Notes under the pieces: generated by a model
The model's input: only the letters and a program-made list of their open reading frames with translations
Databases searched by the model: none
What the model was told of the DNA's origin: nothing
In this document: positions 11,576 through 25,500 of the stretch, piece after piece
Layout: every line of letters starts with the position of its first letter
Position numbering within the stretch: the stretch's first letter is position 1
Source: Auanema rhodensis
Taxonomy: Eukaryota; Nematoda; Chromadorea; Rhabditida; Rhabditidae
Direction of reading: 5' to 3'
DNA: 64,000 bases
Assembly (NCBI GenBank): GCA_964057225.1
Contig: OZ059899.1
Coordinates: forward strand, 17,182,501 to 17,246,500
Position numbers and translations under genes: made by a program

Positions 11576-14379
11576 ACTTATATCAGTTGATATCTCGGTG
11601 CATTTTTAAGCTAGCGCAAATCTGATAACACAGATCGACGCAGTTTAAAAATCCGCATCGAATGCACTATACTACATTGAGAAACGCTCAATACAAAACT
11701 TAGTTATGATCGTTTGAAAAAAGATGCATTAGTGTATGTTGAGTTTCCATGTACACTCAACATTGCTTCCAAAAACATTTTTACAAAAATTTTTCCGAAA
11801 AATTTCGAAATAATTTCGCAGAAAGTAGATGTTTTTAGATTCTTTTTTTCAAGGCAAAGACGATGGACATTGTTATTCAACGAAAAAATTAATTCTGCAG
11901 GGTGAAAATCGAGGATATAAGTGTGAACTTATATCAGTTGATATCTCGGTGCATTTTTAAGCTAGCGCAAATCTGATAACACAGATCGACGCAGCTTACA
12001 AATCCGCATCGAATGCACTATACAACATTGAGAAACGCTTAATACAAAAATTAGTTATGATCGTTTGAAAAATGATGCATTAGTGTATGTTGAGTTTCCA
12101 TGTACACTCAACATTGCTTCCAAAAACATTTTGACAAAAATTTTTCCAAAAAATTTCAAAATAATTTCGCAAAAAGTGAATGTTTTTAGATTCCGTTTTT
12201 CAAGGCAAAGACGATGGACAATGTTATTCAACGAAAAAATTAATTCTGCAGGGTGAAAATCGAGGATATAAGTGTGAACTTATATCAGTTGATATCTCGG
12301 TGCATTTTTAAGCTAGCGCAAATCTGATAACACAGATCGACGCAGCTTACAAATCCGCATCGAATGCCTTATACAACATTGAGAAACGCTTAATACAAAA
12401 ATTAGTTATGATCGTTTGAAAAAAGACGCATTAGTGTATGTTGAGTTTCCATGTACACTCAACATTGCTTCCAAAAACATTTTGACAAAAATTTTTTCGA
12501 AAAATTTCAGAATATTTTAGCAAAAAATAGTTGTTTTTAGATTCCTTTTTTCAAGGCAAAGACGATGGACAATGTTATTCAACGAAAAAATTAATTCTGC
12601 AGGGTGAAAATCGAGGATATAAGTGTGAACTTATATCAGTTGATATCTCGGTGAATTTTTAAGCTAGCGCAAATCTGATAACACAGATCGACGCAGCTTA
12701 AAAATCCGCATCGAATGCACTATACAACATTGAGAAACGCTTAATACAAAAATTAGTTATGATCGTTTGAAAAAAGACGCATTAGTGTATGTTGAGTTTC
12801 CATGTACACTCAACATTGCTTCCAAAAACATTTTTACAAAAATTTTTCCGAAAAATTTCAAAATAATTTCGCAAAAAGTAGATGTTTTTAGATTTTTTTT
12901 CAAGGCAAAGACGATGGACAATGTTATTCAACGAAAAAATTAATTCTCCAGGGTGAAAATCGAGGATATAAGTGTGAACTTATATCAGTTGATATCTCGG
13001 TGCATTTTTAAGCTAGCGCAAATCTGATAACACAGATCGACGCAGTTTAAAAATCCGCATCGAATGCACTATACTACATTGAGAAACGCTCAATACAAAA
13101 CTTAGTTATGATCGTTTGAAAAAAGATGCATTAGTGTATGTTGAGTTTCCATGTACACTCAACATTGCTTCCAAAAACATTTTTACAAAAATTTTTCCGA
13201 AAAATTTCGAAATAATTTCGCAGAAAGTAGATGTTTTTAGATTCTTTTTTTCAAGGCAAAGACGATGGACATTGTTATTCAACGAAAAAATTAATTCTGC
13301 AGGGTGAAAATCGAGGATATAAGTGTGAACTTATATCAGTTGATATCTCGGTGCATTTTTAAGCTAGCGCAAATCTGATAACACAGATCGACGCAGTTTA
13401 AAAATCCGCATCGAATGCACTATACAACATTGAGAAACGCTTAATACAAAAATTAGTTATGATCGTTTGAAAAATGATGCATTAGTGTATGTTGAGTTTC
13501 CATGTACACTCAACATTGCTTCCAAAAACATTTTGACAAAAATTTTTCCAAAAAATTTCAAAATAATTTCGCAAAAAGTGAATGTTTTTAGATTCCGTTT
13601 TTCAAGGCAAAGACGATGGACAATGTTATTCAACGAAAAAATTAATTCTGCAGGGTGAAAATCGAGGATATAAGTGTGAACTTATATCAGTTGATATCTC
13701 GGTGCATTTTTAAGCTAGCGCAAATCTGATAACACAGATCGACGCAGCTTACAAATCCGCATCGAATGCCTTATACAACATTGAGAAACGCTTAATACAA
13801 AAATTAGTTATGATCGTTTGAAAAAAGACGCATTAGTGTATGTTGAGTTTCCATGTACACTCAACATTGCTTCCAAAAACATTTTGACAAAAATTTTTTC
13901 GAAAAATTTCAGAATATTTTAGCAAAAAATAGTTGTTTTTAGATTCCTTTTTTCAAGGCAAAGACGATGGACAATGTAATTCAACGAAAAAATTAATTCT
14001 GCAGGGTGAAAATCGAGGATATAAATGTGAACTTATATCAGTTGATATCTCGGTGAATTTTTAAGCTAGCGCAAATCTGATAACACAGATCGACGCAGCT
14101 TAAAAATCCGCATCGAATGCACTATACAACATTGAGAAACGCTTAATACAAAAATTAGTTATGATCGTTTGAAAAAAGACGCATTAGTGTATGTTGAGTT
14201 TCCATGTACACTCAACATTGCTTCCAAAAACATTTTTACAAAAATTTTTCCGAAAAATTTCAAAATAATTTCGCAAAAAGTAGATGTTTTTAGATTTTTT
14301 TTCAAGGCAAAGACGATGGACAATGTTATTCAACGAAAAAATTAATTCTCCAGGGTGAAAATCGAGGATATAAGTGTGA
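11576..14379 (+). repeat. Tandem four-monomer duplication inside cycle 2 (2 x 1402 bp)
   Basis: Monomers of the types CGAAATAAT, GTGAATG, B and D occur at 11576-12977 and again at 12978-14379, a spacing of exactly 1402 bp (three 351-bp units and one 349-bp D unit). The first three members recur at 15784-16836. Both CGAAATAAT monomers here share the left-half variants AGTTTAAAAA, TACTACA, GCTCAATAC and AAACTTAG. Confidence 0.8.
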
Positions 14380-17300
14380 ACTTATATCAGTTGATATCTC
14401 GGTGCATTTTTAAGCTAGCGCAAATCTGATAACACAGATCGACGCAGCTTAAAAATCCGCATCGAATGCACTATACAACATTGAGAAACGCTTAATACAA
14501 AAATTAGTTATGATCGTTTGAAAAATGATGCATTAGTGTATGTTGAGTTTCCATGTACACTCAACATTGCTTCCAAAAACATTTTTACAAAAATTTTTCC
14601 GAAAAATTTCAAAATAATTTCGCAAAAAGTAGATGTTTTTAGATTCCTTTTTTCAAGGCAAAGACGATGGACATTGTTATTCAACGAAAAAATTAATTCT
14701 GCAGGGTGAAAATCGAGGATATAAGTGTGAACTTATATCAGTTGATATCTCGGTGAATTTTTAAGCTAGCGCAAATCTGATAACACAGATCGACGCAGCT
14801 TAAAAATCCGCATCGAATGCACTATACAACATTGAGAAACGCTTAATACAAAAATTAGTTATGATCGTTTGAAAAAAGACGCATTAGTGTATGTTGAGTT
14901 TCCATGTACACTCAACATTGCTTCCAAAAACATTTTGACAAAAATTTTTTCGAAAAGTTTCAAAATAATTTCGCAAAAAGTAAATGTTTTTAGATTCCTT
15001 TTTTCAAGGCAAAGACGATGGACAATGTTATTCAACGAAAAAATTAATTCTGCAGGGTGAAAATCGAGGATATAAGTGTGAACTTATATCAGTTGATATC
15101 TCGGTGAATTTTTAAGCTAGCGCAAATCTGATAACACAGATCGACGCAGCTTAAAAATCCGCATCGAATGCACTATACAACATTGAGAAACGCTTAATAC
15201 AAAAATTAGTTATGATCGTTTGAAAAAAGACGCATTAGTGTATGTTGAGTTTCCATGTACACTCAACATTGCTTCCAAAAACATTTTGACAAAAATTTTT
15301 TCGAAAAATTTCAGAATATTTTAGCAAAAAATAGTTGTTTTTAGATTCCTTTTTTCAACGCAAAGACGATGGACAATGTTATTCAACGAAAAAATTAATT
15401 CTGCAGGGTGAAAATCGAGGATATAAGTGTGAACTTATATCAGTTGATATCTCGGTGAATTTTTAAGCTAGCGCAAATCTGATAACACAGATCGACGCAG
15501 CTTAAACATCCGCATCGAATGCACTATACAACATTGAGAAACGCTTAATACAAAAATTAGTTATGATCGTTTGAAAAAAGACGCATTAGTGTATGTTGAG
15601 TTTCCATGTACACTCAACATTGCTTCCAAAAACATTTTTACAAAAATTTTTCCGAAAAATTTCAAAATAATTTCGCAAAAAGTAGATGTTTTTAGATTCC
15701 TTTTTTCAAGGCAAAGACGATGGACATTGTTATTCAACGAAAAAATTAATTCTGCAGGGTGAAAATCGAGGATATAAGTGTGAACTTATATCAGTTGATA
15801 TCTCGGTGCATTTTTAAGCTAGCGCAAATCTGATAACACAGATCGACGCAGTTTAAAAATCCGCATCGAATGCACTATACTACATTGAGAAACGCTCAAT
15901 ACAAAACTTAGTTATGATCGTTTGAAAAAAGATGCATTAGTGTATGTTGAGTTTCCATGTACACTCAACATTGCTTCCAAAAACATTTTTACAAAAATTT
16001 TTCCGAAAAATTTCGAAATAATTTCGCAGAAAGTAGATGTTTTTAGATTCTTTTTTTCAAGGCAAAGACGATGGACATTGTTATTCAACGAAAAAATTAA
16101 TTCTGCAGGGTGAAAATCGAGGATATAAGTGTGAACTTATATCAGTTGATATCTCGGTGCATTTTTAAGCTAGCGCAAATCTGATAACACAGATCGACGC
16201 AGTTTAAAAATCCGCATCGAATGCACTATACAACATTGAGAAACGCTTAATACAAAAATTAGTTATGATCGTTTGAAAAATGATGCATTAGTGTATGTTG
16301 AGTTTCCATGTACACTCAACATTGCTTCCAAAAACATTTTGACAAAAATTTTTCCAAAAAATTTCAAAATAATTTCGCAAAAAGTGAATGTTTTTAGATT
16401 CCGTTTTTCAAGGCAAAGACGATGGACAATGTTATTCAACGAAAAAATTAATTCTGCAGGGTGAAAATCGAGGATATAAGTGTGAACTTATATCAGTTGA
16501 TATCTCGGTGCATTTTTAAGCTAGCGCAAATCTGATAACACAGATCGACGCAGCTTACAAATCCGCATCGAATGCCTTATACAACATTGAGAAACGCTTA
16601 ATACAAAAATTAGTTATGATCGTTTGAAAAAAGACGCATTAGTGTATGTTGAGTTTCCATGTACACTCAACATTGCTTCCAAAAACATTTTGACAAAAAT
16701 TTTTTCGAAAAATTTCAGAATATTTTAGCAAAAAATAGTTGTTTTTAGATTCCTTTTTTCAAGGCAAAGACGATGGACAATGTTATTCAACGAAAAAATT
16801 AATTCTGCAGGGTGAAAATCGAGGATATAAATGTGAACTTATATCAGTTGATATCTCGGTGAATTTTTAAGCTAGCGCAAATCTGATAACACAGATCGAC
16901 GCAGCTTAAAAATCCGCATCGAATGCACTATACAACATTGAGAAACGCTTAATACAAAAATTAGTTATGATCGTTTGAAAAAAGACGCATTAGTGTATGT
17001 TGAGTTTCCATGTACACTCAACATTGCTTCCAAAAACATTTTTACAAAAATTTTTTCGAAAATTTTCAAAATAATTTCGCAAAAAGTAAATGTTTTTAGA
17101 TTCCTTTTTTCAAGGCAAAGACGATGGACAATGTTATTCAACGAAAAAATTAATTCTGCAGGGTGAAAATCGAGGATATAAGTGTGAACTTATATCAGTT
17201 GATATCTCGGTGAATTTTTAAGCTAGCGCAAATCTGATAACACAGATCGACGCAGCTTAAAAATCCGCATCGAATGCACTATACAACATTGAGAAACGCT

Positions 17301-17538
17301 TAATACAAAAATTAGTTATGATCGTTTGAAAAAAGACGCATTAGTGTATGTTGAGTTTCCATGTACACTCAACATTGCTTCCAAAAACATTTTGACAAAA
17401 ATTTTTTCGAAAAATTTCAGAATATTTTAGCAAAAAATAGTTGTTTTTAGATTCCTTTTTTCAACGCAAAGACGATGGACAATGTTATTCAACGAAAAAA
17501 TTAATTCTGCAGGGTGAAAATCGAGGATATAAGTGTGA

Positions 17539-20500
17539 ACTTATATCAGTTGATATCTCGGTGAATTTTTAAGCTAGCGCAAATCTGATAACACAGATCG
17601 ACGCAGCTTAAACATCCGCATCGAATGCACTATACAACATTGAGAAACGCTTAATACAAAAATTAGTTATGATCGTTTGAAAAATGATGCATTAGTGTAT
17701 GTTGAGTTTCCATGTACACTCAACATTGCTTCCAAAAACATTTTTACAAAAATTTTTCCGAAAAATTTCAAAATAATTTCGCAAAAAGTAGATGTTTTTA
17801 GATTCCTTTTTTCAAGGCAAAGACGATGGACAATGTTATTCAACGAAAAAATTAATTCTCCAGGGTGAAAATCGAGGATATAAGTGTGAACTTATATCAG
17901 TTGATATCTCGGTGCATTTTTAAGCTAGCGCAAATCTGATAACACAGATCGACGCAGCTTAAAAATCCGCATCGAATGCACTATACAACATTGAGAAACG
18001 CTTAATACAAAAATTAGTTATGATCGTTTGAAAAAAGATGCATTAGTGTATGTTGAGTTTCCATGTACACTCAACATTGCTTCCAAAAACATTTTTACAA
18101 AAATTTTTCCGAAAAATTTCGAAACAATTTCGCAAAAAGTAGATGTTTTTAGATTCTTTTTTTCAAGGCAAAGACGATGGACATTGTTATTCAACGAAAA
18201 AATTAATTCTGCAGGGTGAAAATCGAGGATATAAGTGTGAACTTATATCAGTTGATATCTCGGTGCATTTTTAAGCTAGCGCAAATCTGATAACACAGAT
18301 CGACGCAGTTTAAAAATCCGCATCGAATGCACTATACTACATTGAGAAACGCTTAATACAAAACTTAGTTATGATCGTTTGAAAAAAGATGCATTAGTGT
18401 ATGTTGAGTTTCCATGTACACTCAACATTGCTTCCAAAAACATTTTTACAAAAATTTTTCCGAAAAATTTCGAAATAATTTCGCAGAAAGTAGATGTTTT
18501 TAGATTCTTTTTTTCAAGGCAAAGACGATGGACATTGTTATTCAACGAAAAAATTAATTCTGCAGGGTGAAAATCGAGGATATAAGTGTGAACTTATATC
18601 AGTTGATATCTCGGTGCATTTTTAAGCTAGCGCAAATCTGATAACACAGATCGACGCAGCTTACAAATCCGCATCGAATGCCTTATACAACATTGAGAAA
18701 CGCTTAATACAAAAATTAGTTATGATCGTTTGAAAAAAGACGCATTAGTGTATGTTGAGTTTCCATGTACACTCAACATTGCTTCCAAAAACATTTTGAC
18801 AAAAATTTTTTCGAAAAATTTCAGAATATTTTAGCAAAAAATAGTTGTTTTTAGATTCCTTTTTTCAAGGCAAAGACGATGGACAATGTTATTCAACGAA
18901 AAAATTAATTCTGCAGGGTGAAAATCGAGGATATAAATGTGAACTTATATCAGTTGATATCTCGGTGAATTTTTAAGCTAGCGCAAATCTGATAACACAG
19001 ATCGACGCAGCTTAAAAATCCGCATCGAATGCACTATACAACATTGAGAAACGCTTAATACAAAAATTAGTTATGATCGTTTGAAAAAAGACGCATTAGT
19101 GTATGTTGAGTTTCCATGTACACTCAACATTGCTTCCAAAAACATTTTTACAAAAATTTTTCCGAAAAATTTCAAAATAATTTCGCAAAAAGTAGATGTT
19201 TTTAGATTTTTTTTCAAGGCAAAGACGATGGACAATGTTATTCAACGAAAAAATTAATTCTCCAGAGTGAAAATCGAGGATATAAGTGTGAACTTATATC
19301 AGTTGATATCTCGGTGCATTTTTAAGCTAGCGCAAATCTGATAACACAGATCGACGCAGCTTAAAAATCCGCATCGAATGCACTATACAACATTGAGAAA
19401 CGCTTAATACAAAAATTAGTTATGATCGTTTGAAAAATGATGCATTAGTGTATGTTGAGTTTCCATGTACACTCAACATTGCTTCCAAAAACATTTTTAC
19501 AAAAATTTTTCCGAAAAATTTCAAAATAATTTCGCAAAAAGTAGATGTTTTTAGATTCCTTTTTTCAAGGCAAAGACGATGGACATTGTTATTCAACGAA
19601 AAAATTAATTCTGCAGGGTGAAAATCGAGGATATAAGTGTGAACTTATATCAGTTGATATCTCGGTGAATTTTTAAGCTAGCGCAAATCTGATAACACAG
19701 ATCGACGCAGCTTAAAAATCCGCATCGAATGCACTATACAACATTGAGAAACGCTTAATACAAAAATTAGTTATGATCGTTTGAAAAAAGACGCATTAGT
19801 GTATGTTGAGTTTCCATGTACACTCAACATTGCTTCCAAAAACATTTTGACAAAAATTTTTTCGAAAATTTTCAAAATAATTTCGCAAAAAGTAAATGTT
19901 TTTAGATTCCTTTTTTCAAGGCAAAGACGATGGACAATGTTATTCAACGAAAAAATTAATTCTGCAGGGTGAAAATCGAGGATATAAGTGTGAACTTATA
20001 TCAGTTGATATCTCGGTGAATTTTTGAGCTAGCGCAAATCTGATAACACAGATCGACGCAGCTTAAAAATCCGCATCGAATGCACTATACAACATTGAGA
20101 AACGCTTAATACAAAAATTAGTTATGATCGTTTGAAAAAAGACGCATTAGTGTATGTTGAGTTTCCATGTACACTCAACATTGCTTCCAAAAACATTTTG
20201 ACAAAAATTTTTTCGAAAAATTTCAGAATATTTTAGCAAAAAATAGTTGTTTTTAGATTCCTTTTTTCAACGCAAAGACGATGGACAATGTTATTCAACG
20301 AAAAAATTAATTCTGCAGGGTGAAAATCGAGGATATAAGTGTGAACTTATATCAGTTGATATCTCGGTGAATTTTTAAGCTAGCGCAAATCTGATAACAC
20401 AGATCGACGCAGCTTAAAAATCCGCATCGAATGCACTATACAACATTGAGAAACGCTTAATACAAAAATTAGTTATGATCGTTTGAAAAAAGACGCATTA

Positions 20501-20695
20501 GTGTATGTTGAGTTTCCATGTACACTCAACATTGCTTCCAAAAACATTTTTACAAAACTTTTTCCGAAAAATTTCAAAATAATTTCGCAAAAAGTAGATG
20601 TTTTTAGATTCCTTTTTTCAAGGCAAAGACGATGGACAATGTTATTCAACGAAAAAATTAATTCTGCAGGGTGAAAATCGAGGATATAAGTGTGA
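17539..20695 (+). repeat. Higher-order cycle 3 of block I (9 monomers, 3157 bp)
   Basis: The order is CTCCAG-ending, CGAAACAAT, CGAAATAAT, B, D, E, A, B and a GACGC monomer. It is the cleanest reading of the block I cycle and lacks only the GTGAATG monomer after CGAAATAAT. The next monomers, 20696-22099, restart the cycle (CTCCAG-ending, CGAAACAAT, CGAAATAAT, GTGAATG), but B and D never follow. This marks the end of block I. Confidence 0.7.
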
Positions 20696-22589
20696 ACTTA
20701 TATCAGTTGATATCTCGGTGAATTTTTAAGCTAGCGCAAATCTGATAACACAGATCGACGCAGCTTAAAAATCCGCATCGAATGCACTATACAACATTGA
20801 GAAACGCTTAATACAAAAATTAGTTATGATCGTTTGAAAAATGATGCATTAGTGTATGTTGAGTTTCCATGTACACTCAACATTGCTTCCAAAAACATTT
20901 TTACAAAAATTTTTCCGAAAAATTTCAAAATAATTTCGCAAAAAGTAGATGTTTTTAGATTCCTTTTTTCAAGGCAAAGACGATGGACAATGTTATTCAA
21001 CGAAAAAATTAATTCTCCAGGGTGAAAATCGAGGATATAAGTGTGAACTTATATCAGTTGATATCTCGGTGCATTTTTAAGCTAGCGCAAATCTGATAAC
21101 ACAGATCGACGCAGCTTAAAAATCCGCATCGAATGCACTATACAACATTGAGAAACGCTTAATACAAAAATTAGTTATGATCGTTTGAAAAATGATGCAT
21201 TAGTGTATGTTGAGTTTCCATGTACACTCAACATTGCTTCCAAAAACATTTTTACAAAAATTTTTCCGAAAAATTTCGAAACAATTTCGCAAAAAGTAGA
21301 TGTTTTTAGATTCCTTTTTTCAAGGCAAAGACGATGGACATTGTTATTCAACGAAAAAATTAATTCTGCAGGGTGAAAATCGAGGATATAAGTGTGAACT
21401 TATATCAGTTGATATCTCGGTGCATTTTTAAGCTAGCGCAAATCTGATAACACAGATCGACGCAGTTTAAAAATCCGCATCGAATGCACTATACTACATT
21501 GAGAAACGCTCAATACAAAACTTAGTTATGATCGTTTGAAAAAAGATGCATTAGTGTATGTTGAGTTTCCATGTACACTCAACATTGCTTCCAAAAACAT
21601 TTTTACAAAAATTTTTCCGAAAAATTTCGAAATAATTTCGCAGAAAGTAGATGTTTTTAGATTCTTTTTTTCAAGGCAAAGACGATGGACATTGTTATTC
21701 AACGAAAAAATTAATTCTGCAGGGTGAAAATCGAGGATATAAGTGTGAACTTATATCAGTTGATATCTCGGTGCATTTTTAAGCTAGCGCAAATCTGATA
21801 ACACAGATCGACGCAGCTTACAAATCCGCATCGAATGCACTATACAACATTGAGAAACGCTTAATACAAAAATAAGTTATGATCGTTTGAAAAATGATGC
21901 ATTAGTGTATGTTGAGTTTCCATGTACACTCAACATTGCTTCCAAAAACATTTTGACAAAAATTTTTCCAAGAAATTTCAAAATAATTTCGCAAAAAGTG
22001 AATGTTTTTAGATTCCGTTTTTCAAGGCAAAGACGATGGACAATGTTATTCAACGAAAAAATTAATTCTGCAGGGTGAAAATCGAGGATATAAGTGTGAA
22101 CTTATATCAGTTGATATCTCGGTGAATTTTTAAGCTAGCGCAAATCTGATAACACAGATCGACGCAGCTTACAAATCCGCATCGAATGCCTTATACAACA
22201 TTGAGAAACGCTTAATACAAAAATTAGTTATGATCGTTTGAAAAAAGACGCATTAGTGTATGTTGAGTTTCCATGTACACTCAACATTGCTTCCAAAAAC
22301 ATTTTGACAAAAATTTTTCCAAAAAATTTCAAAATAATTTCGCAAAAAGTAAATGTTTTTAGATTCCTTTTTTCAAGGCAAAGACGATGGACATTGTTAT
22401 TCAACGAAAAAATTAATTCTGCATTGTGAAAATCGAGGATATAAGTGTGAACTTATATCAGTTGATATCTCGGTGCATTTTTAAGCTAGCGCAAATCTGA
22501 TAACACAGATCGACGCAGCTTAAAAATCCGCATCGAATGCACTATACTACATTGAGAAACGCTTAATACAAAAATTAGTTATGATCGTT

Positions 22590-25500
22590 TGAAAAATGAT
22601 GCATTAGTGTATGTTGAGTTTCCATGTACACTCAACATTGCTTCCAAAAACATTTTGACAAAAATTTTTCCAAAAAATTTCAAAATAATTTCGCAAAAAG
22701 TGAATGTTTTTAGATTCCGTTTTTCAAGGCAAAGACGATGGACAATGTTATTCAACGAAAAAATTAATTCTGCAGGGTGAAAATCGAGGATATAAGTGTG
22801 AACTTATATCAGTTGATATCTCGGTGCATTTTTAAGCTAGCGCAAATCTGATAACACAGATCGACGCAGCTTACAAATCCGCATCGAATGCCTTATACAA
22901 CATTGAGAAACGCTTAATACAAAAATTAGTTATGATCGTTTGAAAAAAGACGCATTAGTGTATGTTGAGTTTCCATGTACACTCAACATTGCTTCCAAAA
23001 ACATTTTGACAAAAATTTTTCCAAAAAATTTCAAAATAATTTCGCAAAAAGTAAATGTTTTTAGATTCCTTTTTTCAAGGCAAAGACGATGGACATTGTT
23101 ATTCAACGAAAAAATTAATTCTGCAGGGTGAAAATCGAGGATATAAGTGTGAACTTATATCAGTTGATATCTCGGTGCATTTTTAAGCTAGCGCAAATCT
23201 GATAACACAGATCGACGCAGCTTAAAAATCCGCATCGAATGCACTATACTACATTGAGAAACGCTTAATACAAAAATTAGTTATGATCGTTTGAAAAAAG
23301 ACGCATTAGTGTATGTTGAGTTTCCATGTACACTCAACATTGCTTCCAAAAACATTTTTACAAAAATTTTTCCAAAAAATTTCAAAATAATTTCGCAAAA
23401 AGTGAATGTTTTTAGATTCCGTTTTTCAAGGCAAAGACGATGGACAATGTTATTCAACGAAAAAATTAATTCTGCAGGGTGAAAATCGAGGATATAAGTG
23501 TGAACTTATATCAGTTGATATCTCGGTGCATTTTTAAGCTAGCGCAAATCTGATAACACAGATCGACGCAGCTTACAAATCCGCATCGAATGCCTTATAC
23601 AACATTGAGAAACGCTTAATACAAAAATTAGTTATGATCGTTTGAAAAAAGACGCATTAGTGTATGTTGAGTTTCCATGTACACTCAACATTGCTTCCAA
23701 AAACATTTTTACAAAAATTTTTCCGAAAAATTTCAAAATAATTTCGCAAAAAGTAGATGTTTTTAGATTCCTTTTTTCAAGGCAAAGACGATGGACAATG
23801 TTATTCAACGGAAAAATTAATTCTGCAGGGTGAAAATCGAGGATATAAGTGTGAACTTATATCAGTTGATATCTCGGTGCATTTTTAAGCTAGCGCAAAT
23901 CTGATAACACAGATCGACGCAGCTTAAAAATCCGCATCGAATGCACTATACAACATTGAGAAACGCTTAATACAAAAATTAGTTATGATCGTTTGAAAAA
24001 TGATGCATTAGTGTATGTTGAGTTTCCATGTACACTCAACATTGCTTCCAAAAACATTTTGACAAAAATTTTTCCAAAAAATTTCAAAATAATTTCGCAA
24101 AAAGTGAATGTTTTTAGATTCCATTTTTCAAGGCAAAGACGATGGACAATGTTATTCAACGAAAAAATTAATTCTGCAGGGTGAAAATCGAGGATATAAG
24201 TGTGAACTTATATCAGTTGATATCTCGGTGCATTTTTAAGCTAGCGCAAATCTGATAACACAGATCGACGCAGCTTACAAATCCGCATCGAATGCCTTAT
24301 ACAACATTGAGAAACGCTTAATACAAAAATTAGTTATGATCGTTTGAAAAAAGACGCATTAGTGTATGTTGAGTTTCCATGTACACTCAACATTGCTTCC
24401 AAAAACATTTTGACAAAAATTTTTCCAAAAAATTTCAAAATATTTTCGCAAAAAGTAAATGTTTTTAGATTCCTTTTTTCAAGGCAAAGACGATGGACAT
24501 TGTTATTCAACGAAAAAATTAATTCTGCAGGGTGAAAATCGAGGATATAAGTGTGAACTTATATCAGTTGATATCTCGGTGCATTTTTAAGCTAGCGCAA
24601 ATCTGATAACACAGATCGACGCAGCTTAAAAATCCGCATCGAATGCACTATACAACATTGAGAAACGCTTAATACAAAAATTAGTTATGATCGTTTGAAA
24701 AATGATGCATTAGTGTATGTTGAGTTTCCATGTACACTCAACATTGCTTCCAAAAACATTTTGACAAAAATTTTTCCAAAAAATTTCAAAATATTTTCGC
24801 AAAAAGTAAATGTTTTTAGATTCCTTTTTTCAAGGCAAAGACGATGGACATTGTTATTCAACGAAAAAATTAATTCTGCAGGGTGAAAATCGAGGATATA
24901 AGTGTGAACTTATATCAGTTGATATCTCGGTGCATTTTTAAGCTAGCGCAAATCTGATAACACAGATCGACGCAGCTTACAAATCCGCATCGAATGCACT
25001 ATACAACATTGAGAAACGCTTAATACAAAAATTAGTTATGATCGTTTGAAAAATGATGCATTAGTGTATGTTGAGTTTCCATGTACACTCAACATTGCTT
25101 CCAAAAACATTTTGACAAAAATTTTTCCAAAAAATTTCAAAATAATTTCGCAAAAAGTGAATGTTTTTAGATTCCGTTTTTCAAGGCAAAGACGATGGAC
25201 AATGTTATTCAACGAAAAAATTAATTCTGCAGGGTGAAAATCGAGGATATAAGTGTGAACTTATATCAGTTGATATCTCGGTGCATTTTTAAGCTAGCGC
25301 AAATCTGATAACACAGATCGACGCAGCTTACAAATCCGCATCGAATGCCTTATACAACATTGAGAAACGCTTAATACAAAAATTAGTTATGATCGTTTGA
25401 AAAAAGACGCATTAGTGTATGTTGAGTTTCCATGTACACTCAACATTGCTTCCAAAAACATTTTGACAAAAATTTTTCCAAAAAATTTCAAAATAATTTC

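Larger units (their letters stand above)
1052..20344 (+). repeat. B-type monomers (16 copies, block I only)
   Basis: B monomers carry CAGAATATTTTAGC followed by AAAAAATAGTTG in the right half, instead of CAAAATAATTTCGC and AAAAAGTAGATG. They start at 1052, 2105, 3158, 4560, 5262, 6315, 9470, 9821, 10172, 12278, 13680, 15082, 16486, 17188, 18592 and 19994, each 351 bp. Many also have TTCAACG rather than TTCAAGG near unit position 276. Three stand in a row at 9470-10522. I find no B monomer after 20344. The variant introduces stop codons into the 63-codon open frame. Confidence 0.85.
1..20695 (+). repeat. Block I: mosaic higher-order region with A, B, D and E monomers
   Basis: This part is distinguished by B monomers, D monomers and A monomers, most of them with A at unit position 26 (GAATTTTT instead of GCATTTTT). 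From 7717 an imperfect cycle can be followed three times: 7717-10873, 10874-17538 and 17539-20695. The ideal order, judged from right-half types, is a CTCCAG-ending monomer, a CGAAACAAT monomer, a CGAAATAAT monomer, a GTGAATG monomer, B, D, E, A, B and a GACGC/CTGCAG monomer. Individual cycles drop or duplicate members. The first and third cycles are both 3157 bp (nine monomers with one 2-bp deletion). Positions 1-7716 hold the same types in a more scrambled order. Confidence 0.75.
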
